Source: Pseudomonas sp. ANT_J12
Lineage (GTDB): Bacteria; Pseudomonadota; Gammaproteobacteria; Pseudomonadales; Pseudomonadaceae
DNA length: 64,000 nucleotides
Reading direction: 5' to 3'
NCBI RefSeq assembly: GCF_008370045.1
Contig: NZ_VOBN01000006.1
Span: 1-64,000 of the forward strand
The translations under genes and the position numbers were made by a program. Positions within the stretch are counted from its first letter, which is position 1. Every line of letters begins with the position of its first letter. This document shows positions 17,229 to 26,497 of the stretch, piece by piece. Below the pieces are notes generated by a model. That model was given only the letters and a program-made list of their open reading frames with translations, did not search any database and was not told the DNA's origin.

Positions 17229-19330
17229 GCGACGAAGCACAGCGCTGGAAAGAGAAGTACCTCAAAAGCATCGAACAACAGGAAAAACTCGAGCGGCGCT
17301 GGGACGCCCGGCTCGACCTGCTGCGCCGCGGCCTGGTACGCAGCACCCTGGCGGCCGAGGGCACCGACCGCGCCGTTGACCTGTGCATGAAGGAAATGCG
17401 CGAAGTCGTGCGCACCGATGACATGGACGCCGGCCTCGCCGCGCTGCTGCCACGCCTGGAAAAAGCCGTGCTCGACTCCGAGCAACGCCGCGAAACCCGG
17501 GTCGATCAGGTCAGCGCGGCACTGAACGCGCTGGTTGCGCAGCTCCAGGCATTGCCGCTGCCCCGGGAAGTCAGCCGGCCGCTCAAGACCTTCGCCAAGC
17601 AACTGGATGGGCGCGTGGGTCAGGCCCGCGAGATTCCCTTGCTGCTCAGCGAACTGAGTGGCTTGCAAGGCAAAGCCCTGAACCAATTGGAAAACCCTGC
17701 CGAACCTGGCCGCCCGGGTTTGCTCCAGCGATTGTTTGGCAGTCGCGAAGCGGAAGAAGCCGTGGCACAGGTCGCGGCTCCAGTGGTGCAGGCGCCGGCC
17801 CCGCCCTCTCCCGCGCCGCTTTCTGCCCCCCTTACTGAGGAACCGCAGACCAAGGCCGACATCACGCCAGTCGCCACTGTGTCGGAGTCGGTGCCGGTGC
17901 CGGTGCCGCCAACAGTCCAAGCCGCGCCAATCGCCGCCGTCATTCCCGAACCACCAGCACCGCAGTCGACACCCGTACCATCACCGGAAATCGTGGCATT
18001 TGTCCCGCCAGTTCTGGAGCCGCAAGTTACCCGCGCCCAACCGCCCGCGCCACAACCAGAAGCTGAACAGCCCCAAGCACCAACGCCACCGATCATCACA
18101 CCCGCCGTCCACACTCAACCGGCCTTTAATCCGGACGAACTGACTCCAACGGCCACCCCCGAAACACCCGTTTTCCTCGACAGCCTGCCCTTGCCTTCCG
18201 TGATGGCTCAGGCATTGGCCGCCATCGATCCTGAGCACCCCGAGCAAGACATCCTTTACGCGCTGCCGGATTCACCCGAGCCGTCCTACAGCTCCGTGGC
18301 CACGCACATCGAAGAGACGTTGCTGGGCCTGCTCGATGACTTGACCCTGCCAGAACGCCATCGCCCGCAGGCCGAAGCCATGCGCGAACGCCTGCAAAAT
18401 GGTTTGAACTGGTATGAACTGCTGCCGATTCTCGACGATCTGGCGACTTTGATGCTGGCGATCACCGACAGCGGCCAGCATGAGTTCGAAGCCTACTTGC
18501 AGCAGCTCAATGAGCGCCTTGAGTCGTTCCAGAGCAACCTGCAAGCCGCCAGTGCCGGCCATGCCGATACCCGTTCCGCGGCGCGAGAGATGGACACGCA
18601 GATCCGCGAACAAGTCGACGGTTTGCAAACCAGCATGCAGGACGCCGCCGATCTGGAAGACCTCAAGCACGTACTGGAAAACCATCTCGAAGGCCTGCTG
18701 GGCACCATGGACCAGCATCAGAAGCAGCGCGACGAACGCGAGCAGGAAGTCGCGGCGCGCCTGCAAGGCCTGGCCGAACGGGTGGCGCACATGGAGCAGG
18801 AAGCCATGGGCTACCGCGAACACCTTGAAGAACAGCGGCAAAAAGCCCTGATCGACCCGCTGACCGGCCTGCCCAACCGCGCCGCCTGGGGCGAAAGGCT
18901 GGACCACGAAATCGGCGAATGGCAGCAGCATGGCAATACGCTGATGCTGGCGATGCTCGATCTCGACCACTTCAAACGCATCAACGACAACTACGGCCAC
19001 CTGGCGGGCGACAAAGTACTGAAGATCATCGCCAGCGTGTTGCGCAAACGCCTGCGCGGTTCGGATTTCATTGCCCGCTTTGGTGGCGAAGAGTTTGTGC
19101 TGTTGATGCCCGCGACGGTGCCGGCAGCCGGCGCAAAACTGCTGGAAACCCTGCGCGCGTCGATTGAAGCCTGCCCGTTTCACTTCAAGGGCGAGCGGGT
19201 AACCATCACCATTTCCATGGGGCTGACCGCGTTCAAACCCGGAGAACATAGCGATATGGTGCTTAAAAGAGCCGATCAGGCGCTCTATAGAGCCAAAAAT
19301 GCCGGGCGCAACCGGGTGGAACTGGGCTAA
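17225..19330 (+). CDS. GGDEF diguanylate cyclase (DgcH-like)
   Basis: 701-aa protein making c-di-GMP. The N-terminal 180 residues are helical. A proline/alanine-rich, low-complexity linker runs from about 180 to 320, then a long coiled coil (about 390-530) and the GGDEF domain. The active motif is GGEEF at 620-624, and an RxxD product-inhibition site (RGSD) sits at 611-614, so enzyme and feedback control look intact. No membrane segment. By position and architecture it corresponds to PA5487 (DgcH). Start overlaps the EEP gene by four bases. Confidence 0.9.
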   Translation: MSDEAQRWKEKYLKSIEQQEKLERRWDARLDLLRRGLVRSTLAAEGTDRAVDLCMKEMREVVRTDDMDAGLAALLPRLEKAVLDSEQRRETRVDQVSAALNALVAQLQALPLPREVSRPLKTFAKQLDGRVGQAREIPLLLSELSGLQGKALNQLENPAEPGRPGLLQRLFGSREAEEAVAQVAAPVVQAPAPPSPAPLSAPLTEEPQTKADITPVATVSESVPVPVPPTVQAAPIAAVIPEPPAPQSTPVPSPEIVAFVPPVLEPQVTRAQPPAPQPEAEQPQAPTPPIITPAVHTQPAFNPDELTPTATPETPVFLDSLPLPSVMAQALAAIDPEHPEQDILYALPDSPEPSYSSVATHIEETLLGLLDDLTLPERHRPQAEAMRERLQNGLNWYELLPILDDLATLMLAITDSGQHEFEAYLQQLNERLESFQSNLQAASAGHADTRSAAREMDTQIREQVDGLQTSMQDAADLEDLKHVLENHLEGLLGTMDQHQKQRDEREQEVAARLQGLAERVAHMEQEAMGYREHLEEQRQKALIDPLTGLPNRAAWGERLDHEIGEWQQHGNTLMLAMLDLDHFKRINDNYGHLAGDKVLKIIASVLRKRLRGSDFIARFGGEEFVLLMPATVPAAGAKLLETLRASIEACPFHFKGERVTITISMGLTAFKPGEHSDMVLKRADQALYRAKNAGRNRVELG

Positions 19331-19433
19331 GCGCCAATTGTTCCATTTTGTTTAAAGCGGCTCTTCGGCCTTCGTGGCGCAAGGCATTACGTTACACTGT
19401 TGCATTACAGTCCTGCGTGTATTGCCTTCTGCC

Positions 19434-20216
19434 ATGAAATATCTTGCTCTCGCTCTGTCGCTTCTACTGCTGGCCGGTTGTGCCAGCGGTCCGCGCTTCG
19501 ACACCAGCCACCCTTCCGCCAACTTCGACAGCCGCGTGCAGTTCGTGGTCGTGCATTACACCTCCGCCTCGCTGGAGCGCTCGCTGCAGTTGCTGACCCA
19601 CGGCGAGGTCAGCAGCCATTACCTGATCGGTGACGATCAAGGCGCGACCATCTACAAACTGGTGGATGAAAACCTGCGCGCCTGGCACGCCGGGGAAAGC
19701 GAATGGCAAGGCCGGACGTGGCTGAACTCAAGCTCCATCGGCATCGAAATCGTCAATCCGGGCTTCCGCGAAACGCCGACTGGCGGCCGGTTCTGGTACC
19801 CCTACAGCGAAGCCCAGGTCCAATCCCTGATCGTCCTGCTCAAGGACATCAGCAAACGCAATGGCATCAGCCCTCGGCACATCATCGGTCATAGCGACAT
19901 CGCCCCGCTGCGCAAGCTGGATCCGGGTCCGTTGTTTCCCTGGAAGCGCCTGGCCGCCGAAGGCCTGGGCATCTGGCCGGACGAGCAGGCGGTCGCCCGT
20001 CGGCAAGTGCAATTCGAGGTAGAGCTGCCGAGCATCGGCTGGTTCCAGGAACAACTGGCGCGCCTGGGTTACGCGACGCCGCAAACCGGCGAACTGGATG
20101 TGGCGACACACCATGTGTTGGCGGCCTTCCAGATGCATTACCGCCCTTCCCGCTTCGACGGCATGCCGGATGCGCAAACCGCTGCCATGCTGCTGGTGTT
20201 GAATCAGACAAAATAA
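19434..20216 (+). CDS. ampDh2: N-acetylmuramoyl-L-alanine amidase AmpDh2 (lipoprotein)
   Basis: 260-aa zinc amidase of the Amidase_2/AmpD family that cuts peptidoglycan or anhydro-muropeptides. Lipoprotein signal with LAGC; zinc ligands are expected in VVHYTSAS, GHSD and the DPGPLFPW loop. A C-terminal peptidoglycan-binding-like helix bundle follows (about 190-255). The start MKYLALAL (ATG 19434) was chosen over an earlier in-frame start because it gives a proper lipoprotein signal. In P. aeruginosa AmpDh2 is the envelope-attached AmpD homologue beside kinB. Confidence 0.9.
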   Translation: MKYLALALSLLLLAGCASGPRFDTSHPSANFDSRVQFVVVHYTSASLERSLQLLTHGEVSSHYLIGDDQGATIYKLVDENLRAWHAGESEWQGRTWLNSSSIGIEIVNPGFRETPTGGRFWYPYSEAQVQSLIVLLKDISKRNGISPRHIIGHSDIAPLRKLDPGPLFPWKRLAAEGLGIWPDEQAVARRQVQFEVELPSIGWFQEQLARLGYATPQTGELDVATHHVLAAFQMHYRPSRFDGMPDAQTAAMLLVLNQTK

Positions 20217-20223
20217 TGACGCC

Positions 20224-20244
20224 GCCCGACGGTCCGGGCTTTTT
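20224..20244 (+). terminator. Terminator after ampDh2
   Basis: GCCCG-ACGGTC-CGGGC followed by five T residues. Short stem, but directly behind the ampDh2 stop codon and before the EAL gene. Confidence 0.65.
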
Positions 20245-20291
20245 CTCAATCAGCAGCTATAACTCATTGGTAATTCTTCGGATATTTCCAT

Positions 20292-21905
20292 ATGCCTGCT
20301 GCTCGAGAGAGGTTGCGTAGTTGGTTCTATCGCCCCTGGTTTTTGGCGATGCTGGCTGCTGCCTTGAGCGCAACCCTGTTGATGGCCGGCAGTCTGTTCA
20401 TCGCCATGAATCAGGTCGAGCAAAACGAAAGCCAGGAAATGAACGCCCAGGGTGAGCGCTTCCTCGCTCGCCTGGAGCAGATGTTCGGGCAGTTGCGCGA
20501 AAGCCTGGATGATCTGGAAGCCCAACCGCTGCGAAGGTGCGACGACGAAATGATCGCCACCTTGCAGCAAATCAGCTTCAGTTATCGCTTCGTCTACGAA
20601 GCCGCCTATATGGACGGCACCCGGATTTGCTCCAACCGCCCCCGCCAGGAAGGCGTGTCGATGATCCGGCCGTCGGACATCAAAGGCCCGATCTACAGTT
20701 ATTGGCTGAACACCACCACCGAACCCGATGAAAACCGCGCCGCGCTGATGCTCAGTCGCGGCAATTTCCGGGTGGCAACTTCGCGCGGGCATCTGACCGA
20801 TATGGTCGACCTCTCCCCTGGCAGCAGCCTTCTGGTGGTGCTCGACCACGGTAAGCGAGCGATCCCGGTGCTGGGCGTCGAACAGGCCTGGCCGCCCACC
20901 GAGCCCTGGCCACCGAAAAGCCTAGATGCCCTGCAAGTGACTCAAACTCGCCTGATTTACCGCATGCCCACCAGTAATCCGGAATATCAGTTGGTACTGA
21001 TCACCCCGCGTACAGCCATGCATGTGCCGGCGATCTGGTGGTGGCTGCTGCCGACGAGCCTGGTGCTGGGGATTATCGTCGGCTTCCTGGTATTTCTGCT
21101 GGTGCGCCAGCGTCAGTCGCTGGATGCCGAGCTGCAAGGCGCCATACGCCGAGGCGAGTTGCAGGTGCTGTATCAACCGATCTTCGACCTCGCCAGTCGC
21201 AACTGCGTCGGTGCCGAAGCCCTGCTGCGCTGGCGTAGACCCGATGGCACGCTGACCAGTCCCGATCTGTTTATCCCGATGGCGGAGAACACCGGTCAGA
21301 TTCGCCAGATGACCGACTTCGTCTTGCAGCGCTTGCTGGAACAGTTAGGTCAGCTGCTGCGGGCTAATCCGCAGCTGTACATCTCGGTCAACCTGGCGGC
21401 CTGCGATGTGATGGTGCCGCGTATCGGCCAGGTGATGGCGCGGCTGCTGACCTTGCACCGGGTGGCGGCCAAACAGATTGCCTTCGAGGTGACGGAGCGC
21501 GGCTTGATCGACGTGGTGGTGGCGCGGGAAAACCTGCAAGCCTTGCGCGATGTCGGGCATCAGGTGCTGATCGACGACTTTGGCACCGGCTATTGCAGCC
21601 TGGCGTACCTGCAAACCCTGCCGGTGGACTGCCTGAAAATCGACAAGGCCTTTATCGATGCCCTGGGCCATGACGCCGCCAGCAGTGGCGTGGCCCCGTA
21701 CATCATTCACATGGCCCAGGCCCTGCAACTCAAGGTGATCGCCGAGGGCATCGAGCATGAAGCCCAGGCGGAGTTCCTGAGCAGTGAAGGGGTGAAGTTC
21801 GGGCAGGGCTGGCTGTTTGCCCATGCGTTGAGCGCCGTGCAGTTCATCGAACTGATTACCCGTGGTCGCCGGGTGACAGGCCGGCGCCTGGATGACGAAG
21901 CGTAA
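20292..21905 (+). CDS. CSS-motif EAL phosphodiesterase, membrane-bound
   Basis: 537-aa predicted c-di-GMP hydrolase. TM1 about 14-38, then a periplasmic CSS-motif sensor domain with Cys83 (RRCDDEM) and Cys113 (ICSNR), TM2 about 236-262 and a C-terminal EAL domain. EAL catalytic residues are all present: GAEALLRW, VNLAA, FEVTER, DDFGTGYCS, LKIDK and AEGIE. In E. coli the two cysteines of such enzymes are a redox switch involving DsbA/DsbB, and dsbA lies 4.6 kb upstream here. It sits between ampDh2 and kinB, an interval not occupied by such a gene in PAO1 as I recall. Ends 7 bp from the convergent kinB. Confidence 0.9.
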   Translation: MPAARERLRSWFYRPWFLAMLAAALSATLLMAGSLFIAMNQVEQNESQEMNAQGERFLARLEQMFGQLRESLDDLEAQPLRRCDDEMIATLQQISFSYRFVYEAAYMDGTRICSNRPRQEGVSMIRPSDIKGPIYSYWLNTTTEPDENRAALMLSRGNFRVATSRGHLTDMVDLSPGSSLLVVLDHGKRAIPVLGVEQAWPPTEPWPPKSLDALQVTQTRLIYRMPTSNPEYQLVLITPRTAMHVPAIWWWLLPTSLVLGIIVGFLVFLLVRQRQSLDAELQGAIRRGELQVLYQPIFDLASRNCVGAEALLRWRRPDGTLTSPDLFIPMAENTGQIRQMTDFVLQRLLEQLGQLLRANPQLYISVNLAACDVMVPRIGQVMARLLTLHRVAAKQIAFEVTERGLIDVVVARENLQALRDVGHQVLIDDFGTGYCSLAYLQTLPVDCLKIDKAFIDALGHDAASSGVAPYIIHMAQALQLKVIAEGIEHEAQAEFLSSEGVKFGQGWLFAHALSAVQFIELITRGRRVTGRRLDDEA

Positions 21906-21912
21906 CTGCGCC

Positions 21913-23703
21913 CTACACCGCCAGCGCCATATAGAACTGCGTGCCCTGCCCCGGCCGCGAATAAACGCCCATTCGCCCGCCGTGCAATTGCACGATTTCC
22001 TTGCACAACGCCAGGCCCAGTCCAGCACCACCCTTCTTGCGCCCGACCTGCACGAACGGTTCGAAAATCCGCCCCTGCTGACCATAGGCAATGCCTTCGC
22101 CGTTATCTTCGACACTGATGATCACCCGCTCGCCGTGGCGCCGGGCCTGCAAGCGGATCTGCCCCTTCTCGGCGGTATGGCGCAGGGCGTTGTCGATCAA
22201 GTTGTCCAGCACTCGATCCAGTTGCGCCTGATCGGCCTGCAAGCGCGGCAACGGCCCCTGCACTTCCACCAACAGGTCGATGCCTCTTTCAGCGGCCGAC
22301 GCCGCAAACCGCCCTTGGGCCTGCTCCAGCAAGTCTTCGATGGAGCACGGCCCCAGGGTGAGTTTCTGCAAGCCGTTCTGGTAGCGGGAGAAATTCAGCA
22401 AGTCGTTGATCAGCTGCATCAAGCGCTGCATTTCTTCGTTCACTGTATCCAGCAAGTCAGCTTCGCGGGAATCCGGCGGGAACTTGGCTCGCTCGCGAAA
22501 CAGGCCGAATGCCATGTGCATCCCGGTGACCGGCGTGCGCAACTCGTGGGAGGCACGCAAGACGAATTCACTGCGCACCCGTTCGAACGCCCGCTGTTCG
22601 GTGACGTCATGCAACACCATCACCGCGCCGAGGATATGCCCTTGGGTATGGCTCACCGGGGTCAGGCTGTAGGTCAACAACCGCGACTCACCATCGACTT
22701 CGACGGCCAGGTCTTCCGGCGCCCGTTCCAGCGTGCCACCACGCAAGACCAATTGCAGTTGTTCATCCAGCTCCGGCCGTTCGAGCGCCGAACCCAAACC
22801 CTGGCCGAGGCGGTCGGTGTCCCAACCCAGTTGCCGTTGCGCCACTGGGTTTAAGTGCTCCAGATACCCTTCACGGTCGATCATCAGCAAACCGTCGTCG
22901 ATGCTGTCGAGCACCGCCTGCAAGCGTTGCTGACCGGCCAGCAATTCGTCGACATTGGTCGCCTGATGCTCACGCAGGGCCTCGGCCATGATCCCGAAGC
23001 GCTTGGTCAGCTGGTTCATCTCCACCGCCGAGGAAATCGGCAGGGTCACCTCGAAGTTGCCTTGGCCAATATTGTCCGCCGCCTGGGCCAGCGCCTCGAT
23101 GGGCGCGCCGAAACGCCGGGCAATTGCATGGGCCGTGATGAAACCGATGATCAGCACCGCCAGCCCCACCAACCCGAGCAGGCCGGCGATCAGCAGCGCC
23201 CGGTCACGGGCCTTGCGCTGGGTATCGTTGATGTTATCCAGCGAGCGTTTGTGTTCGGCGATCAAACCGTTACGCAACGCATTAAATTTTTCCGTGAGCG
23301 CTTCATTGCCACTCAGCACGTGGGTCGGGTCGCGGGACTCGCTGTATGCCTGGAGAAAACTCAGGTAATCGGTCTTGGCTTGAGTGAAACCGTAGTGGGC
23401 ATCATCGCCAGGTTGCTCATGGGCGATGCCTTCATCGAGCAATTGAAAGTAGTGCTGCTTGGAGGCCTCGAATGCCGCCGGATCCGGTTTCTCGCTCAGC
23501 ATGATGATCAATTGATCGCCGAGGGTCTGGCGCAGCTTCAGGCCCAGGTCGAGGGTCACGAAGTTATTGCGCACCAACGCTTCCTGGCTGCCAGCCATCT
23601 GCATCACGCTGACCAGCCCGAGCAACAGCCCGAGCAGCGCCACGGTGATGAGTGCGGAAATGCTCAGGAATAGCCGGGTCCGCAACTTCATCGCCAGTTT
23701 CAT
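21913..23703 (-). CDS. kinB: Alginate sensor histidine kinase KinB
   Basis: 596-aa membrane histidine kinase. TM1 near the N-terminus (SISALITVALLGLLLGL), a periplasmic helical sensor region, TM2 about 165-190, HAMP and PAS segments, then HisKA with SHELRTPV (His386, matching His385 of P. aeruginosa KinB). The HATPase domain has DNLIDNALRH, VEDNGEGIAYG and GGAGLGLAL. Start at ATG 23703, 7 bp after the algB stop. In P. aeruginosa KinB holds alginate production down by acting on AlgB. Confidence 0.94.
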   Translation of the reverse strand: MKLAMKLRTRLFLSISALITVALLGLLLGLVSVMQMAGSQEALVRNNFVTLDLGLKLRQTLGDQLIIMLSEKPDPAAFEASKQHYFQLLDEGIAHEQPGDDAHYGFTQAKTDYLSFLQAYSESRDPTHVLSGNEALTEKFNALRNGLIAEHKRSLDNINDTQRKARDRALLIAGLLGLVGLAVLIIGFITAHAIARRFGAPIEALAQAADNIGQGNFEVTLPISSAVEMNQLTKRFGIMAEALREHQATNVDELLAGQQRLQAVLDSIDDGLLMIDREGYLEHLNPVAQRQLGWDTDRLGQGLGSALERPELDEQLQLVLRGGTLERAPEDLAVEVDGESRLLTYSLTPVSHTQGHILGAVMVLHDVTEQRAFERVRSEFVLRASHELRTPVTGMHMAFGLFRERAKFPPDSREADLLDTVNEEMQRLMQLINDLLNFSRYQNGLQKLTLGPCSIEDLLEQAQGRFAASAAERGIDLLVEVQGPLPRLQADQAQLDRVLDNLIDNALRHTAEKGQIRLQARRHGERVIISVEDNGEGIAYGQQGRIFEPFVQVGRKKGGAGLGLALCKEIVQLHGGRMGVYSRPGQGTQFYMALAV

Positions 23704-23710
23704 AAGGTGC

Positions 23711-25057
23711 TCACAGGTTGTACTGCTTGCGTTTGCGGTACAGGGTCGAGGCGTCGATGCCCAAGGTCTTGGCCGCCTGGTCCAGGGTTCCGGCGGTGGC
23801 GAGAACGGCGCCGATATGGGCTTTTTCCAGTTCATCCAGACTCAACGCGGCGCCTACCCGTGGCGAGTTGTTGGCCGGTTGCTCTGCCATGCCCAAGTGG
23901 CTGATTTCCACGCGCTCCTGCGGGCAAATGATGCTCGCCCGCTCCACCACGTTGCGCAGCTCCCGAATGTTGCCCGGCCATCGATAGCTGAGCAGCGCTT
24001 CCCGAGCCTCATCGCTGAAGCCTCGGGCCGGGCGCGCATATTCCTTGACGAAGCGCGCGAGGAAGCGATCCGCCAGGTTCAGGATGTCTTCGCTGCGTTC
24101 GCGCAACGGCGGCAGGTGCAAGGTGATGACGTTCAGGCGATAGAGCAAGTCTTCACGGAAACGACCGTCGCGGACCATGTCTTCAAGGTTGAGGTTAGTC
24201 GCGGCAAGAATCCGCACATCGGCGCGACGGGTCACCGGATCGCCCACCCGCTCGTATTCCTTGTCCTGGATAAAACGCAGCAACTTGGGTTGCAACGTCA
24301 GGGGAAAGTCGCCGATCTCGTCGAGAAACAGCGTGCCGCCATCCGCCTGATTGACGCGACCCAAGGTGCTTTCGCTGGCCCCGGTAAACGCACCACGACT
24401 ATGGCCGAACAGTTCGCTTTCCATCAGTTCGGCGGTCAGTGACGGGCAGTTGATGGTGACACAGGATTTTTTCTCGCGCTTGCTCCAGCCGTGAATGGCC
24501 CGGGCCAGCTCACCTTTACCGGTCCCGGACTCGCCGAGGATCAGGATGTTGGCGTCGGTCCCGGCCACCTGGCGGGCGGTTTCCAGTACGACTTTCATGG
24601 CCGGGCTGTGGGAATCCAGGCCATCCTTGGTCTTGCGCACTTCACCTTCGAGGGCTTCCAGGCGCGCCGAGAGTTGGCGCACTTCCAGTTGCTTGGCGGT
24701 GGCCAGGCGCAATTGATCCGGGCTGCACGGTTTGACCAGGTAATCGGCGGCGCCGGCCTGAATCGCATCGACGGCGGTGTCGACGGCGGAATGCGCGGTC
24801 ACAATCACCACGCGCATCCACGGCGCCTGAATACGCATCTGCGCCAGGACATCGAGGCCGTTGTCCTCGCCCAGGCGCAAATCCAGGAAACACAGATCAA
24901 ATACCTGGCGCTGCAACAGGGCATCAGCCTGGGCCGCACTGTTGGCGGTGGCGACGGTATAACCTTCGTCTTCGAGGCAATAGCGGAAGGTACGAAGGAT
25001 GGCGGACTCGTCGTCTACCAGCAGAATGCGGCCTTGATGCTCAGTGGCTGATTCCAT
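23711..25057 (-). CDS. algB: Alginate response regulator AlgB (NtrC family)
   Basis: 448-aa response regulator. Receiver domain with phospho-acceptor Asp59 (FLDLRLGE), AAA+ domain with Walker A GESGTGKG at 175-182, the sigma54-contacting loop GAFTGA intact at 222-227, Walker B TLFLDEIGD, and a Fis-type helix-turn-helix at the end (LDQAAKTLGIDASTLYRKR). In P. aeruginosa it activates algD and other genes. First gene of algB-kinB; divergent from a small-protein operon with a candidate sigma54 promoter. Confidence 0.95.
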   Translation of the reverse strand: MESATEHQGRILLVDDESAILRTFRYCLEDEGYTVATANSAAQADALLQRQVFDLCFLDLRLGEDNGLDVLAQMRIQAPWMRVVIVTAHSAVDTAVDAIQAGAADYLVKPCSPDQLRLATAKQLEVRQLSARLEALEGEVRKTKDGLDSHSPAMKVVLETARQVAGTDANILILGESGTGKGELARAIHGWSKREKKSCVTINCPSLTAELMESELFGHSRGAFTGASESTLGRVNQADGGTLFLDEIGDFPLTLQPKLLRFIQDKEYERVGDPVTRRADVRILAATNLNLEDMVRDGRFREDLLYRLNVITLHLPPLRERSEDILNLADRFLARFVKEYARPARGFSDEAREALLSYRWPGNIRELRNVVERASIICPQERVEISHLGMAEQPANNSPRVGAALSLDELEKAHIGAVLATAGTLDQAAKTLGIDASTLYRKRKQYNL

Positions 25058-25293
25058 TTTCCTACGCTCCTTTCTGAATGATTTTGGTTAGTCCCGGAGA
25101 AATCGGGCAAGTTGCATGGTTGATTCTGGTCCATTCCAGCACCGGCAGGGTAGATATCTGCTGCTCTACTCATTAATAGCCTGATTTCGTTGGTTTTTTA
25201 TAAAAAAACCAGTCTTTCAGCGATTGCCTACGTGAACGTCTGACATCCGCGCCCTCCTCGCAATTCAAATTTTTTGAAAGTTCCTACAAATCT

Positions 25294-25310
25294 TTCGTGC
25301 ATTACGCACG
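25294..25310. promoter_or_regulatory. Palindromic activator-like site upstream of the sigma54 promoter
   Basis: TCGTGC-ATTAC-GCACGA, 6-bp arms with a 5-bp spacer. A second palindrome with the same spacing, CACGA-CCCCA-TCGTG, follows about 7 bp further on. Both lie about 90-125 bp before the candidate -24/-12 element, a usual distance for NtrC-type activator sites. Confidence 0.5.
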
Positions 25311-25364
25311 ACTGCCACGACCCCATCGTGCAGGATGCGTGCGAAACGATTTTCGACTAATTCA

Positions 25365-25377
25365 TAACTAATTGATT
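25365..25377. promoter_or_regulatory. IHF-like site
   Basis: TAACTAATTGATT is an exact match on the complementary strand to the IHF core WATCAANNNNTTR. It lies between the palindromes and the candidate sigma54 promoter, flanked by A/T tracts, where a DNA bend would be expected. Confidence 0.6.
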
Positions 25378-25404
25378 TTATTGATATTTTTTTAATAAAA
25401 AAGC

Positions 25405-25420
25405 TGGCATGCAGGCTGCA
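25405..25420 (+). promoter_or_regulatory. Candidate sigma54 (-24/-12) promoter
   Basis: TGGCATGCAGGCTGCA has GG at 25406-25407 and GC at 25418-25419 with exactly 10 bases between, matching TGGCAC-N5-TTGCW in 8 of 10 defined bases. Transcription would start near 25431, about 65 bp before the next gene. Confidence 0.6.
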
Positions 25421-25496
25421 ATAGTCTTGTTAACGCAAGGCATTCACGGAATGAGCGCCTTCAACAAGATGACCACTCAGGTGGAGGAGCTACAGG

Positions 25497-25784
25497 ATGA
25501 ATCGCCAACGTGCCGCCCAATTGCGTATCTCGCCTCTGCATATCCAGCAGGGCTTGTTCGCGATGCTCGCCCTCACGATCACCTTGATCGGCGGCCAGCA
25601 GTTTGTCCGTTGGGAACAGAGCCAGCAGCCAGAGGCGCCGCGCCTGTCGATTCAACACGCTACCCAGACCCACTTCAGCGCCGTCAGCAGCAACCTGGCT
25701 GACAGCGCTCCAATGCGAATGATGGACGTCGACCAGGCTCAGCCTGTGGATCAGATGCCCCGTCAGGAACGTTGGGTGTTCTAA
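25497..25784 (+). CDS. Small membrane-anchored protein of unknown function
   Basis: 95-aa protein with one hydrophobic segment (about residues 19-34: GLFAMLALTITLIGG), a short basic N-terminus and a polar, glutamine/serine-rich tail that should be periplasmic. I recognise no domain. GGAGGAG at 25483-25489 is a strong ribosome-binding site 7 bp before the ATG. It is the first gene behind the candidate sigma54 promoter, followed by two further small genes on the same strand. Confidence 0.65.
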   Translation: MNRQRAAQLRISPLHIQQGLFAMLALTITLIGGQQFVRWEQSQQPEAPRLSIQHATQTHFSAVSSNLADSAPMRMMDVDQAQPVDQMPRQERWVF

Positions 25785-26030
<246 letters not shown>

Positions 26031-26032
26031 AT

Positions 26033-26497
26033 ATGAGCGTTTTGTTCAAGACACTGGCAGCCGCCCTGCTTCTGGGCGGTAGTGCCATGGCGATGGCGGC
26101 CAATGATGGCCAAGCGCGGGTCAATGAGCTGTTGAGCTCGGACCCGCAGTACCGTGAAACATGGACAAAGGTCGTCAAGAAGGAAGAGCGTCTGCCGGAA
26201 TGGGTGATGAACCTGACCGGTACCTCTGACCAAATGAATGCCGTTACTGAAGATGGCGATGGGTATCTGGTCGGGCCGTTGTGTGAGAAACAGGACACCT
26301 GCCTGAGCAATCGCTTGATCGTTGCATTCAGTCTCGATAAGAAAGATGCGTACGCGATGTGGATCCAAGTGCCAGCGGGTCTGCCCGCCGACAAGTCGCC
26401 GACGCGCCATGCCGATTACCGCTTCCTCGGGAAGCCTGATGAAGGCATGCAGAAGCTGTTGATGGAAACGCTGAAAAAAGATCCGAACTGGTACTGA
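26033..26497 (+). CDS. Ivy-like lysozyme inhibitor, periplasmic
   Basis: 154-aa exported protein; signal peptide 1-23 (cleavage near AMAA). The mature part resembles the Ivy (inhibitor of vertebrate lysozyme) family: a segment PEWVMNLTGTSDQMNAV followed by a cysteine loop LCEKQDTC and VAFSLDKKDAYAMW. The loop corresponds to the CKPHDC lysozyme-plugging loop of E. coli Ivy but is one residue longer and lacks its histidine, as expected for the second Ivy type of Pseudomonas (PA5481-like). It protects peptidoglycan from host or self lytic enzymes. Last gene of the small operon divergent from algB. Confidence 0.8.
   Translation: MSVLFKTLAAALLLGGSAMAMAANDGQARVNELLSSDPQYRETWTKVVKKEERLPEWVMNLTGTSDQMNAVTEDGDGYLVGPLCEKQDTCLSNRLIVAFSLDKKDAYAMWIQVPAGLPADKSPTRHADYRFLGKPDEGMQKLLMETLKKDPNWY

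Larger units (their letters stand above)
25058..25496. other. AT-rich divergent regulatory region next to algB
   Basis: 439 bp without a convincing gene. It is much more AT-rich than its surroundings. It holds A/T tracts near 25195-25205 and 25380-25402, an IHF-like site, a sigma54-like promoter and overlapping TCGTGC/GCACGA palindromes at about 25294-25345. A short open frame starting at 25451 overlaps the next gene out of frame and loses protein-like composition quickly; I did not call it. Confidence 0.7.

Noticed and set aside
25451..25702. Overlapping frame starting MSAFNKMTTQVEELQDE
   Set aside because: The first 17 residues look protein-like, but the rest is typical out-of-frame sequence and overlaps the better supported 95-aa gene that has its own strong ribosome-binding site.
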